A DNA stretch of 38,951 bases, from assembly GCF_000173735.1 (NCBI RefSeq), contig NZ_ACCB01000040.1:1-38951 (forward strand), in the 5' to 3' direction. The notes below the pieces were generated by a model. That model did not search any database. It was not told the DNA's origin and saw nothing but the letters and a program-made list of their open reading frames with translations. Both the position numbers and the translations under genes were made by a program. Of the stretch, positions 17,759 through 26,998 are shown piece after piece (the first letter of the stretch is position 1; each line of letters opens with the position of its first letter). This DNA is from Yersinia aldovae ATCC 35236. GTDB lineage: Bacteria > Pseudomonadota > Gammaproteobacteria > Enterobacterales > Enterobacteriaceae.

Positions 17759-19104
17759 TAGCTACTCCTGATGGCCCAGAATTGCATATCCAGATCAGGG
17801 AAATCACCCGAAACGTGGAAGGCAATGGCATTGCTTTGCTGGATTTCTTTCCATCCCGGACTTTGCAAGTCCAGCATGAAGTAGGTGTATCCTGAATGGT
17901 AAGGGAGTTGCCGTGGCGCGGCAGACAGTGCCACCAACGGTACTCCGGGCAGTTGTACACTGACCAGATCGCGTATTTTTTCGAGTGAGGTGATTTTTGT
18001 TTGCTGAACAAACTGCCGACGTAACTGCTCTTGAGGTATTTGGGCACGTACTGCCAATACAAAATCAGCGCTGCGCAGCAAGTCGCGATCATTAATGGTC
18101 GCCACGCGGATGCCATGCGCCTGCATATGTAGCTGAATGGAGATGGCTCGCGGTGTCAGCACGGTACTCAATGCCTGACGCATCGCCAGAAACAGCGGCT
18201 GGAAACTGTCGGTCAAGTTGTCGTGGTTATAAACTGGAAATACCCCCGCCAAACGCGACTCATCGGTAAAAGTGCGTAATTCGCCGCAGGTTTGTACCAG
18301 TTGACGGTAAAAGTCTTGCGGATGCATCACCGCCTGATGCGCTAAATGGGTAAATAATGGCTGCGCACGGTTGAAGACCTGTAACATCATAAATTCAGCG
18401 ACATCAGCAATACCTTGCTGCCCCGGTGATCCAATCCGTTTGGCCAGCAGTTGAGCACGTTCAACCAAGGTGCCTTCCACTTCGTCCATAAAGGTTTTCA
18501 ACTGGTTTGACACACTGAGCGTAGTGCAGGTAGGAATGAACTCTTCATCCAGAATCAACGAACCGTCGGGTCTTTTCTCTTTGACGCGGCACAAAGGCAA
18601 TACGGAATAAGCACTGAGATCTTCTGAGCCTTGCATCAAACGTGGTGCTAACTGCGCCAATATTAGCTGGCTGACATCGCCACCCTCGGTATGCAAATCT
18701 CGAATATCTTCACTGTATTCACGATAACGAATCGCACCTGGCATCTGCCCTTGCTGCCCTGCAACCTCATTAATGGCATCATTGAGCATTGGCAGCGCCA
18801 GATAAATGTCGCGACTTGCCGCATCATTACAATTCAGGACATCCAATGGCTTGGGTAAATGGTCTTGATAAGGAATGTCGAATACGGTGCCATCGGCCAT
18901 AACGCCGCTGGCGGCAGATAACCCGATGCGCCCCAATTTTAATAATTCCTGATTGAGGATGAGCGAACTGAAACCGTAGCTATAACCCTCTAGGGCAACT
19001 ACCCGCCGTTGTAGCAAGTAATCGTTATGTCGCTGCTGCTGTTGAAAGTGCTGTGGCTTGATAAACAATCCTTCGCGCCAAATCACCCGATTCTTGGTTG
19101 GCAT
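17758..19104 (-). CDS. tssK: TssK T6SS baseplate protein
   Basis: A 448-residue protein starting with the family signature (VIWREGLFIKPQHFQQQQRH). TssK trimers connect the baseplate (TssFGE) to the TssLM membrane complex. The N-terminal shoulder, helical middle (QLAPRLMQGSEDLSAYSV, VEGTLVERAQLLAKRIGSPG) and C-terminal head (YTYFMLDLQSPGWKEIQQSN) are all present at normal length. ATG 19104 comes 2 bases after tssJ. Confidence 0.97.
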   Translation of the reverse strand: MPTKNRVIWREGLFIKPQHFQQQQRHNDYLLQRRVVALEGYSYGFSSLILNQELLKLGRIGLSAASGVMADGTVFDIPYQDHLPKPLDVLNCNDAASRDIYLALPMLNDAINEVAGQQGQMPGAIRYREYSEDIRDLHTEGGDVSQLILAQLAPRLMQGSEDLSAYSVLPLCRVKEKRPDGSLILDEEFIPTCTTLSVSNQLKTFMDEVEGTLVERAQLLAKRIGSPGQQGIADVAEFMMLQVFNRAQPLFTHLAHQAVMHPQDFYRQLVQTCGELRTFTDESRLAGVFPVYNHDNLTDSFQPLFLAMRQALSTVLTPRAISIQLHMQAHGIRVATINDRDLLRSADFVLAVRAQIPQEQLRRQFVQQTKITSLEKIRDLVSVQLPGVPLVALSAAPRQLPYHSGYTYFMLDLQSPGWKEIQQSNAIAFHVSGDFPDLDMQFWAIRSS

Positions 19105-19106
19105 GG

Positions 19107-19652
19107 TTACTCTTCCTCTTTCCTTAGCTCGATATCGTTCGCTCTGACGTGGACCAAAACGTTATAGTTATGACCGATTCCTTTCACCTTGATGATCTTC
19201 TTCCATTCACTGCGATTGGCATCGGCGTAGCGCGCAATAACCCCCAAATAGCTGTTTTTCTCTTCCAGCTTGATTGGCTCCAGCGGCTTAAATTGCGTTG
19301 GCAATAAGGTATATTCCTGGTGGTCGATGTAGTTCTTACCTAAGGTTTTCTCCAAGGTTTCGCTACTGAGTTGATCATAATCAGCCGCCAGCAGCTTGGA
19401 GTTCTCACTGAGGTACAGCACCACAATCTCCGTCGGTGTCGCTTCCCCTTTCTCATTAGGGTTGATATCCGGTTCAGCCAACAGTGTCAGCCGGACGGTT
19501 GAGGGTTGAGAGGATGCCTGCCCAACCGGAATATCGGGGTCCATCACCACTTTGCCGACCTTTTTAGTGGCTTCCCAAGCACCACCGCACCCTGATAGCA
19601 GGAACATCACGCACAATGAACATGTCAGGAGACAACCTCTGGCGTTGCGCAT
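19107..19652 (-). CDS. tssJ: TssJ (SciN/VasD) outer-membrane lipoprotein of the T6SS
   Basis: A 181-residue protein with a lipoprotein signal peptide: positively charged start, hydrophobic stretch and lipobox LSGC, with the modified Cys at 22. The residue after Cys is Gly, not Asp, so outer-membrane sorting is expected. The mature part is the transthyretin-like TssJ fold that binds the periplasmic end of TssM (VRLTLLAEPDINPNEKGEAT, PTEIVVLYLSENSKLLAADY). ATG 19652 overlaps the tagH stop as TAATG. Confidence 0.95.
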   Translation of the reverse strand: MRNARGCLLTCSLCVMFLLSGCGGAWEATKKVGKVVMDPDIPVGQASSQPSTVRLTLLAEPDINPNEKGEATPTEIVVLYLSENSKLLAADYDQLSSETLEKTLGKNYIDHQEYTLLPTQFKPLEPIKLEEKNSYLGVIARYADANRSEWKKIIKVKGIGHNYNVLVHVRANDIELRKEEE

Positions 19653-20952
19653 TACTCGCTATCCTTCATGCCTTGACGCAATGCCCGGTCATAGGCTTGT
19701 TCGTACACTTCACCAAATAACTTTTCAAAGCCTTGCTGACGGCTGGATGCGAGTTCGTTGTAGTAGTTTTTGTACATCTCCCAAGCCCAAGCGGAATCCC
19801 TTTCCTGGCGTTCATTACTGCGCAGATAATGCGCAAAGCGGGTCAATAGGCGCTCAGGAGAAAAGGCTTCCAACATGGTGTTAAGTGCTTGTGCGATCGC
19901 CTGTTGATTGGCCTGATGATGTAAACGCAGGTTATCCAGACTTTCCGCCACCGCAGCAGGAGCTGAAAGATGTACCGGGCTTTTTTGATCAGCAAACATC
20001 AAGCTGAGGGTGGTGTCGTAATCCATATTCAGGCGCAATGGGTTATCTTCAATTGGCCGTAAGTGTTTATCGCGCAACCCATTTTGGCTGTGCTGTAACG
20101 CAAGCAGACCTTCTATGGCCGCCTTGAGGGTTTTTCCGGCCTCTTCCAGAAAATCATTAGCTTCCTGACTATTTCGAATCGGGAGTTGAGCACCAAAACC
20201 GCGCATCAGTGGGGTGATGGCGACATGTTGTTGATCCATTTTTCCGTCGGGTTCATCTTGCTTGCCGTTAAGAAAAGTGCTGATTTGTGGCAGATCGATA
20301 AATGCCTGATCCATGGCACTGTCCTTGGTGTTATCAGAAAGTGGGGAAGCGAAAAGCGGGTTACGATATCGGTCTTGCTGCAACGAGTGATCAGCATCGG
20401 ATACTGCGGTGGCGTGGCCTTGTGTGGTTAGGCTTTCGGTTTCCAGTACCCGCAATGGGTCATGGCTGAAGTTATTGGCGACAGTGGGCGCTAATCGGCT
20501 GTCTTGAGGGTTGTGCGGTGCCGCCTTGACCCCCTCGGCCATCATGGCATCCATCGGGTTGCTATAACTTGATACCAATGATTCCGGCGATACCATCAGC
20601 GGATCAAGCATATCAGCGGCAGAACGGCTGATATGGCTCTTGATAATCAGGCTCCCTAACGCCATTTCATCCCCCTGCTGTAGGCGAACAAACCCTGAAG
20701 CGGGTGTCAGTACCGACTGATTAATATGCAGGGAGCCGCTCAACATCCGCAGGCAAAAAGAACCGTCACGCCATTCAACGGCAAACTGTGAGGGGTTGAT
20801 ATTGCCGCTTTGATCCTGAATCGACCAATGATGGCCGGCATCACTCCCCACAATCCCCCTTGGGTGTGAAACAGGCTGCTGGCTTGTTTACCACTTTCCA
20901 ATTTATCGCTGTTCACTATCCGCAATGACAGCGTTGGTTGTTTTTTATCCAT
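19652..20952 (-). pseudogene. tagH: tagH/fha (VasC-like) FHA-domain protein, interrupted by a 1-base frameshift
   Basis: An accessory T6SS protein with an N-terminal forkhead-associated domain. The frame from ATG 20952 reads MDKKQPTLSLRIVNSDKLES up to FHTQGG, then leaves the family frame at a GGGGG run (20859-20855). The other frame continues with IVGSDAGHHWSIQDQSGNI and FAVEWRDGSFCLRMLSGSLH, followed by a long linker and the C-terminal T6SS-FHA domain (SPERLLTRFAHYLRS, WEMYKNYYNELASSRQQG) to the stop at 19652. One extra G restores a 433-residue protein. Without it only about 32 native residues are made. The FHA core is also degenerate: Ser replaces the usual phosphothreonine-contacting Arg after VG. 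No ppkA or pppA is visible in the locus. Confidence 0.88.
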
Positions 20953-20977
20953 GATATCTATTCCTGAAGACTGGTTG

Positions 20978-22030
20978 TCATTCCATAACGCTGATGGTGA
21001 CGTGGGGTTTTTGTTCCGGGTGCCCAAGGAAACTGGTCCAACCCAACAGGGTATTCTGCTTAACGCCCAAAACCATTCCGCCGACCTGTTTTTCCGCCAA
21101 TCCAAGGCGTAAATCCCATGCGAACTGATCGCGCATAATGAAGGCAACAAACATCACTAACGGCGCATAATTGGCCCCGTTGGGCAAAAAAGAGAGAAAC
21201 TGTTCTCGGCTCAGTTTATTTATGCATAACAAGAACTTCCCACTGCGATCCGCCACACGAGAACCAATCGAAAAATTGACACCCAGCACCGATTTCTCAT
21301 CATATTTTTTGCCTCGCACTTTCACTTTTGTGCCCAACCGATTCTGCTGTGAAGGCGCGATATCAACCTTGCGCAGTTGCCAACTGTGCAATGTGATATC
21401 TGGCAAGTTGAAACAGTGTGAAACCAGGCTGCAAATGACTTCCGGTGCTCTGCCGGGGCTGGCCAACAGCCCGGCATAAGCCAACATCTTGCTGTGGTTA
21501 ATTTGCAATTTGTTGCGAACCACCTCACAGCCCAACCCCACCAGCGAAAACATCCGCTGCGAAAAAGCATCGCCGCCCCCATTGTCAAAACAGATGTAGT
21601 AACGGTATTTGCGCCAAATCTGGTGCAGCAGTGTGAGTAAGCGGTGATTGAATACGTTGAGGAAATCTGTCAGCCGGTTTTCGTTCTGTGCATCTTCCCA
21701 GGCTAACGAATCGAGGTAATATCCTGGTAGCGGCGATTGGCTGCCATGCAAACCGAGAAAGGAAACTTCCAGCTCAAACTGGCCACGGGCAGAGGTATCC
21801 AGCGCAATTACATCTCGGGTAGGAAATGCCAGGCTAGCCGTTGATTTAAAGCGGATAGCTTCATTCGCAGGCATCGCTGTGCTGGCGGAATTTTGCCACG
21901 CTACCGCCAATTGGTTGAGCAGCTCGACCAATTGATAAAAGTTATAACGTGACACATCCAGCACCAGCCCTTCTGGTGCTGCTTCAACAACATCTACATC
22001 AATGCATGTTGACCTGTTTGTACCGGCCAT
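20978..22030 (-). CDS. tssG: TssG (ImpH/VasB) T6SS baseplate protein
   Basis: A protein of 350 residues when started at ATG 22030 (MAGTNRS), which has AGGA 9 bases upstream; ATG 22039 would add three residues. Family patterns include YNFYQLVELLNQLA near the start, FEVSFLGLHGSQSPLPGYYL-like text (LEVSFLGLHGSQSPLPGYY) and FLLCINKLSREQFLSFLPNG. TssG joins two TssF copies in each baseplate wedge. Its start overlaps the end of tssF by 37 bases. Confidence 0.95.
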   Translation of the reverse strand: MAGTNRSTCIDVDVVEAAPEGLVLDVSRYNFYQLVELLNQLAVAWQNSASTAMPANEAIRFKSTASLAFPTRDVIALDTSARGQFELEVSFLGLHGSQSPLPGYYLDSLAWEDAQNENRLTDFLNVFNHRLLTLLHQIWRKYRYYICFDNGGGDAFSQRMFSLVGLGCEVVRNKLQINHSKMLAYAGLLASPGRAPEVICSLVSHCFNLPDITLHSWQLRKVDIAPSQQNRLGTKVKVRGKKYDEKSVLGVNFSIGSRVADRSGKFLLCINKLSREQFLSFLPNGANYAPLVMFVAFIMRDQFAWDLRLGLAEKQVGGMVLGVKQNTLLGWTSFLGHPEQKPHVTISVME

Positions 22031-23814
22031 TCGTAACATTCCTGATTATCAAGATTGACGACTTTCAAAAGGTGAAACGCATTTACGCTGGCATAGAGTG
22101 AAAAGAAATGAGCCAATACCGTACTGAAGAGATAAAGCTCACCTTCAGAGCTAAATGCTCGTTGCTCTAGCCAAAGTGTGGTTTGCAACCCTCTGACGGG
22201 TAATCCGCGAAACAGTCTGTCGATAGGTTGCGTTTCAATACGCTGGATAGCATCTAGCCTTTTTTGTGACGCACGGGCTGATTGCCGATTGTGTAGGCTT
22301 GGGAAATCATAGGTATGCAGAATTTGTTTTAACGCATCTTTATCGAGTAAAGACATGTAATTTAAAGACATATTGGAAAGTAACGACCAATGTAAACTGC
22401 CATCCATCACCGGATACAACGGGACTGAAGGCCGGGTAATATTACGAAAAGTCGCAAACGAAGGGCTTTCTTTCGTCGGCTGATTGATATCGCCGACACG
22501 AAGTGACAGTGGCAGTTCACGGTTGGTACATGTCAGGCTAACAGAGACATTCTCTTCGGCCAGAGATAGCTTCGATTCATCACTACGAACAAAAGAAATA
22601 TAGTGCTCAAATCCCTTACGAAACAATGAGTTTTTCACGCGTAAACGGTAATAAAGTGCGGTGCGCTCTTGCGCATGTTCAATCTGATGATGAAAACTCT
22701 CAAAAGAGGTATAAACACGGGCCTGCCCACGCGATCGCCCCTGAGTGGTGCCTTTTTCATTAAGCCAACTATCAACCCGATCGACTGAAAAGATGTCGTA
22801 GTTATCCGGATGATGGTAACTGGCGCTGAGTGGATATTCCGTTTGCGTGCCGTCCAGATCAATCGCTTCACTGTCATGCTGGAACAGATTTATGGCTGGA
22901 GAGCAATTCAGCCTAAGCGTGGTCGAACGGACTTTCACTTCCGGCGGCAATGGCAGAGAAAAGTACAAATTCAATGTGAATGCGTTGGCATTTAAATGGG
23001 GCGGAAAATCGACAAAACCCTCAACATCAAAAAACAGGAAGCCTTCAGGGAAGCAAAAATACTCCTGCAAAATGCGGTAACCCATATAAGCGTTTTTCGG
23101 GTACGGCAATAAGGCATCATCACGCTCAAAACCCACCGGTTTAAAGTCGAAATCGGGCATCGGTATGGTTATCCCATTGACAACCAATTCGGCGCGCTCG
23201 AAATAGTGATTAATCCAGAAATAGAGTTGTGTACTGGTGTAATCGTCTTCGCCCAAATAAAAACGCAATTTATCCAGACGCAAGTCTTGTAGATTCAATT
23301 CCGCTTTCGAGGCGAACTGAATACTTAAAATTCCCTGCTCGTTGCTGCTGTTTGCTGAAATATCCCGAATGGACATTGGGAACAGCCAAACATCACGACA
23401 CAGCGTAAAAATACACTGTGGCCCTGCCTGGGTATTATTGTTCGTAAATGAACTGTGCCCGCCGTTTTGTACAATAGGCGTACTCATCACCTGACAACCC
23501 CGTTTAATCAGGGTTGCCTCAGTAATCACACTCTCATCAGGTGTATATTCTATGATGGTCATGCTAGGGATTGGCCGCAAATAATTAGGCCACAGCATGT
23601 TCAATAAACCGTGAGTTAATTCAGGGAACTGATCATCAATCTTCTCTCGCAAGTTACCCGTTAGAAAAGCAAAACCTTCCAGTAAGCGTTCAACATCCGG
23701 ATCAGAACCTTGCTCAGAGAGAAACATGGCGAGATGAGGCCGTTCAACAGCGGCATCGCGCCCTAATTGCCGGAGGTAATCCAGCTCGTCCCTGAAGTAC
23801 TTTTCGAACGACAT
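21994..23814 (-). CDS. tssF: TssF (ImpG/VasA) T6SS baseplate protein
   Basis: A 606-residue baseplate component with the typical start (FEKYFRDELDYLRQLGRDAA, then HLAMFLSEQGSDPDVERLLE) and the family core (FAFLTGNLREKIDDQFPELT, LLNMLWPNYLRPIPSMTI). The length is as in relatives. The C-terminus contains LFRGLPVRGLQTTLWLEQRA. ATG 23814 overlaps the tssE stop as TAATG. Confidence 0.97.
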   Translation of the reverse strand: MSFEKYFRDELDYLRQLGRDAAVERPHLAMFLSEQGSDPDVERLLEGFAFLTGNLREKIDDQFPELTHGLLNMLWPNYLRPIPSMTIIEYTPDESVITEATLIKRGCQVMSTPIVQNGGHSSFTNNNTQAGPQCIFTLCRDVWLFPMSIRDISANSSNEQGILSIQFASKAELNLQDLRLDKLRFYLGEDDYTSTQLYFWINHYFERAELVVNGITIPMPDFDFKPVGFERDDALLPYPKNAYMGYRILQEYFCFPEGFLFFDVEGFVDFPPHLNANAFTLNLYFSLPLPPEVKVRSTTLRLNCSPAINLFQHDSEAIDLDGTQTEYPLSASYHHPDNYDIFSVDRVDSWLNEKGTTQGRSRGQARVYTSFESFHHQIEHAQERTALYYRLRVKNSLFRKGFEHYISFVRSDESKLSLAEENVSVSLTCTNRELPLSLRVGDINQPTKESPSFATFRNITRPSVPLYPVMDGSLHWSLLSNMSLNYMSLLDKDALKQILHTYDFPSLHNRQSARASQKRLDAIQRIETQPIDRLFRGLPVRGLQTTLWLEQRAFSSEGELYLFSTVLAHFFSLYASVNAFHLLKVVNLDNQECYEWPVQTGQHALM

Positions 23815-24254
23815 TATGCTTCCTGGTTAAAACAGTAACGACGGTTAGTGTCTAACTGAATATTGAATTCAACGACATCAGCCATGTCGTCAAAATTGAC
23901 CCGCGCACTAATATGGAAACTCAATAACAGCGGATCGCCGCTATTTATTAAGGATTGAACAGTGACGGCAGAGATTCTTGGCTCGTAATTCTCAATACAA
24001 TGCTTGATGGCTTGTTCAATACTTTTGCGGAAATCGGACGAAGCGGCCGTAGCATCATTAAGGTCAATAACCCCAAGCTCTACGGCACTCTGGCAAGCAC
24101 CAGGACGAGAATTAAGGACTTCATTCAAATTCTGTTTGATTGAATGCAATAAATCCTGAACACGGCTACGAGGGGAAGGGCTAAAATCCTTCCCCTGGAT
24201 GCGGTTAAACAAGCTGGCAGAACTCCCTCTAGACCAATTAAGAAGCGCAGCCAT
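23814..24254 (-). CDS. tssE: TssE (gp25-like) T6SS baseplate protein
   Basis: A 146-residue gp25/lysozyme-like baseplate protein that links the sheath to the baseplate. The N-terminus (LFNRIQGKDFSPSPRSRVQD), the conserved IENYEPRISAV with the glutamate characteristic of gp25 proteins, and the end (FNIQLDTNRRYCFNQEA) match the family. ATG 24254 is 5 bases after the tssC stop. Confidence 0.95.
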   Translation of the reverse strand: MAALLNWSRGSSASLFNRIQGKDFSPSPRSRVQDLLHSIKQNLNEVLNSRPGACQSAVELGVIDLNDATAASSDFRKSIEQAIKHCIENYEPRISAVTVQSLINSGDPLLLSFHISARVNFDDMADVVEFNIQLDTNRRYCFNQEA

Positions 24255-24259
24255 GACCG

Positions 24260-25741
24260 TTATTCCTTATCCAAACGACCAACCAGTGACAGCTCAAAAC
24301 TTGCACCCATGTATTTGAAATGCGGGCGTACCTGCATCGCAACCTGGTACCAGCCTGGATCACCTTCAACATCTAACACCTGGATTTGAGCTGAACGCAG
24401 CGGGCGGCGGCTACGAACATCGGTCGGTGGATTCTCCTGATCGGCGATGTATTGTTTCAGCCAAATATTGAGTTCACGCTCAAGATCCTGACGCTCTTTC
24501 CATGAGCCAATCTGCTCGCGCTGAAGAACTTTGATGTAATGCGCAAGGCGGTTAATGATGAACATATAGGGCAGTTGTGTACCCAACTTGTAGTTGGTTT
24601 CTGCCATTTTCCCTTCGCGAGTGTTCGGGAATACCTTCGGTTTTTGTACCGAGTTGGCAGAAAAGAACGCGGCGTTATCGCTACCTTTACGCATGGTCAG
24701 GGTGATGAAACCCTCTTCCGCCAGTTCGAATTCACGACGATCGGTGATAAGCACTTCTGTTGGGATCTTCGCCTGGATCTGCCCCATCGCTTCATAGAGA
24801 TGAACCGGGAGATCATGAACCGCACCACCGCTTTGGGGGCCGATGATATTCGGGCACCAACGGTACTTGGCAAAACTGTCAGTCAAGCTGGATGCGAGCA
24901 GAAATGCGGTATTGCCCCACAGGAAATGCTCGTGATCGCGGCTCACATCTTCGTAGTAGTTGAAGTTCTTGATTGGGTTCTCAACGGTGGAGTAAGGCAG
25001 CCGTAGCAAGAAGCGAGGTGTCGTCAAACCAAGATAACGTGAGTCTTCAGATTCTCTCAGAGCACGCCATTTAGTATGAGCTGGCCCTTCAAACACAGAT
25101 TTAAGATCTTTAATGGCGGGTAATTCAGTAAAACTGTTGATACCAAAGAAATCAGGGGCAACGCTGGATAAGAATGGCGCATGAGCCATTGCGCCAACCG
25201 CACTCACATATTGCAATAACTTCATGTCAGGCGAGCTGTTATTGAACGCGTAGTTGCCAATAATAGCCGCGGTTGGTTCCCCACCAAATTGGCCGTATCC
25301 CGAGGAGTAAACGTGTTTATAGAATCCAGACTGAATAATTTCAGGCGAAAACTCAAAGTCTTCCAGCAACTCTTCTTTCGTTGCGTGCATAATATTGATT
25401 TTGATATTTTCACGGAAATCGGTACGATCAACTAGCAATTTCAATGAGCGCCATGATGATTCAATCTCGCGGAACTCACGGGCATGTAGAATTTCGTCCA
25501 TCTGAGCACTCAACTTTTTGTCGAGTTCAATAATCATTTTGTCGACTAACAGTTTGTTAATCGGCTCAGCGTTAGTTCCAGTATCCAGAATACTGGCAAT
25601 AAAAGCGGCAACACCTTGTTTAGCAACGTCATAGCCGTCATTTCCCGGAGTCATACGCGTTTGAGACATAATTTCGTCAAGCAAGAATGTTGCGCTGGCA
25701 GGTTCCGTGGCTAAAACAGTATTTTCTTCGTGTAACGACAT
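24260..25741 (-). CDS. tssC: TssC (VipB) large T6SS sheath subunit
   Basis: A 493-residue large sheath protein that pairs with TssB in the contractile sheath. Family blocks are intact: FREIESSWRSLKLLVDRTDF, GQFGGEPTAAIIGNYAF, FLRLPY, HEHFLWGNTAFLLASSLTDS, WCPNIIGPQSGG and LNIWLKQYIADQENP. ATG 25741 follows GGGAG with about 8 bases spacing, 28 bases after tssB. Confidence 0.98.
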   Translation of the reverse strand: MSLHEENTVLATEPASATFLLDEIMSQTRMTPGNDGYDVAKQGVAAFIASILDTGTNAEPINKLLVDKMIIELDKKLSAQMDEILHAREFREIESSWRSLKLLVDRTDFRENIKINIMHATKEELLEDFEFSPEIIQSGFYKHVYSSGYGQFGGEPTAAIIGNYAFNNSSPDMKLLQYVSAVGAMAHAPFLSSVAPDFFGINSFTELPAIKDLKSVFEGPAHTKWRALRESEDSRYLGLTTPRFLLRLPYSTVENPIKNFNYYEDVSRDHEHFLWGNTAFLLASSLTDSFAKYRWCPNIIGPQSGGAVHDLPVHLYEAMGQIQAKIPTEVLITDRREFELAEEGFITLTMRKGSDNAAFFSANSVQKPKVFPNTREGKMAETNYKLGTQLPYMFIINRLAHYIKVLQREQIGSWKERQDLERELNIWLKQYIADQENPPTDVRSRRPLRSAQIQVLDVEGDPGWYQVAMQVRPHFKYMGASFELSLVGRLDKE

Positions 25742-25769
25742 ACGTAAAACTCCCTCTTACCCGCTCTAA

Positions 25770-26261
25770 TTACTTTTGATTAAGAATGTCCAGCTCTTTT
25801 AGCAACTGCTCACGCTTCTCTTGATTGCCAAGCAAATCCTGTAGACGAGAGCGGAAAGCGGGGATATTCCCCAGTGGCCCTTTCAATGCCACCAGCGCTT
25901 CCCGCAATTCCAGAATTTTTCTAAGTTCTGGAACTTCTTTTGCCACATTGTCAGGTGAGAAATCATTCAATGAATTGATGGATAATGCGACCGACATATC
26001 GTCTTCACCTTCCAGACGATTAGGAACATTGAAAGTCAAATTGATATTCGCCTCGTTCATTACTGAGTTAAAGTTATTTTTATTTACTGAAATAACTTGT
26101 CGCTCTTCAATCGAGGTATCTTCACGAGTGCCTTTAATATCACCAATAACCAGCAGATTAAGCGGCAATTCAACTTCTGCAACCTGATCGCCAGTATTAG
26201 GGACATACTTGATATTAATCCTTTCCTTCGGCGCAACACTGCTTTGATTATTCTTACTCAT
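25770..26261 (-). CDS. tssB: TssB (VipA) small T6SS sheath subunit
   Basis: A 163-residue small sheath protein, first gene of the minus-strand operon. Typical text includes RINIKYVPNTGDQVAEVELP and LNLLVIGDIKG near the start, and a C-terminal helix (LRKILELREALVALKGPLGN, LQDLLGNQEKREQLLKELD) that is bound to TssC and recognised by ClpV after contraction. ATG 26261 follows AAAGGACGA. Confidence 0.97.
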   Translation of the reverse strand: MSKNNQSSVAPKERINIKYVPNTGDQVAEVELPLNLLVIGDIKGTREDTSIEERQVISVNKNNFNSVMNEANINLTFNVPNRLEGEDDMSVALSINSLNDFSPDNVAKEVPELRKILELREALVALKGPLGNIPAFRSRLQDLLGNQEKREQLLKELDILNQK

Positions 26262-26998
26262 AATTCGTCCTTTTAGTTACTATAAGTGATGCTGGCCAAC
26301 GCCCTTATTTTGGACATCACAAACACTCACCGTAAATGAAATTTAGATATCATCGGTGTCAGTAGACTTAGCGCTGCCGTCTATTTTTGGTAGGGTTAAA
26401 TTAGTACGCTTACTGCAAATTTCAGCCCCTAATAAATGGTAACAATAAGTATCTTAAAGTTAAAAAATGAGTCATTCAAAAAGACACTCACCTCTCTTAA
26501 AATACGAAAAATCTTACAAGCAAGTAGGAATTATCGATTATTACCCTAATTTCAATAAATATATCGTCCACTATCTTCATGGCAAAATCCATAAATTTTT
26601 CTGTATAGTTTGATGTCGACCCAATTCCTGTGATGGTGTTACCATTTTGTATATGATCAAAGAAAATAATTTTGTTAAAAATAACTATCAAATACAAAAC
26701 AATGTGTTATGAAAAAAATCAGCAACTAACCCCCCTGTCACTGTTAAATAAATTCGTCATAACAAAACATCATAACAATACAAAACACTAATTATGCAAA
26801 TATTATAATTTTTTCTTCTACTTTAGTAGGAGAATAAAAATCACATATCGAAGATAACTTGGAACCGCTCAGAGACCTGCTTATAGTAATGCTGGAAAGT
26901 GAAGTAATGGAGCGAGTTGCCTTCTGGGTTTATTAATATTGACCGCCGAAGTAACTCGCGTTTGAGCAATATGAAGCAAACTATCAAGGATAATTAAG
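26262..26998. promoter_or_regulatory. AT-rich divergent intergenic region between tssB and hcp
   Basis: This 737-bp gene-free region separates the main T6SS operon from hcp and must hold both promoters. It is clearly more AT-rich than the flanking genes. TCATAAC occurs twice, 13 bases apart (26757 and 26770), with an inverted copy GTTATGA at 26706. A TATAAT-like box lies near 26803. I could not assign a -35/-10 pair or a convincing sigma54 site. Long AT-rich stretches like this are often silenced by H-NS-type proteins; that is inference. Confidence 0.55.
26912..26959 (+). promoter_or_regulatory. Inverted repeat upstream of hcp (possible 5'-UTR hairpin)
   Basis: GCGAGTT (26912-26918) pairs with AACTCGC (26953-26959), and inside it CTTC (26921-26924) pairs with GAAG (26948-26951), leaving a 23-base loop. 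It ends 39 bases before the hcp start. It could stabilise the abundant hcp mRNA or be a protein-binding palindrome. Confidence 0.4.

Noticed and set aside
20740-21150. 136-codon minus-strand frame as its own gene
   Set aside because: Only the part from 20952 to the G run is real (start of tagH); the rest is out-of-frame tssG and tagH sequence.
26291-26304. GG-N10-GC spacing on the minus strand just upstream of tssB, suggesting a sigma54 promoter
   Set aside because: Only the dinucleotides match; the -24 and -12 elements (GGGCG, CAGCA) are poor and the site is very near the ribosome site.
26497-26697. 66-codon minus-strand frame in the tssB-hcp gap
   Set aside because: It would start at TTG with no ribosome site, and its Ile/Phe-rich composition reflects the AT-rich DNA.
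26909-26921. TGGAGCGAGTTGC upstream of hcp as a sigma54 site
   Set aside because: The GG to GC spacing is 8 bases, not 10.
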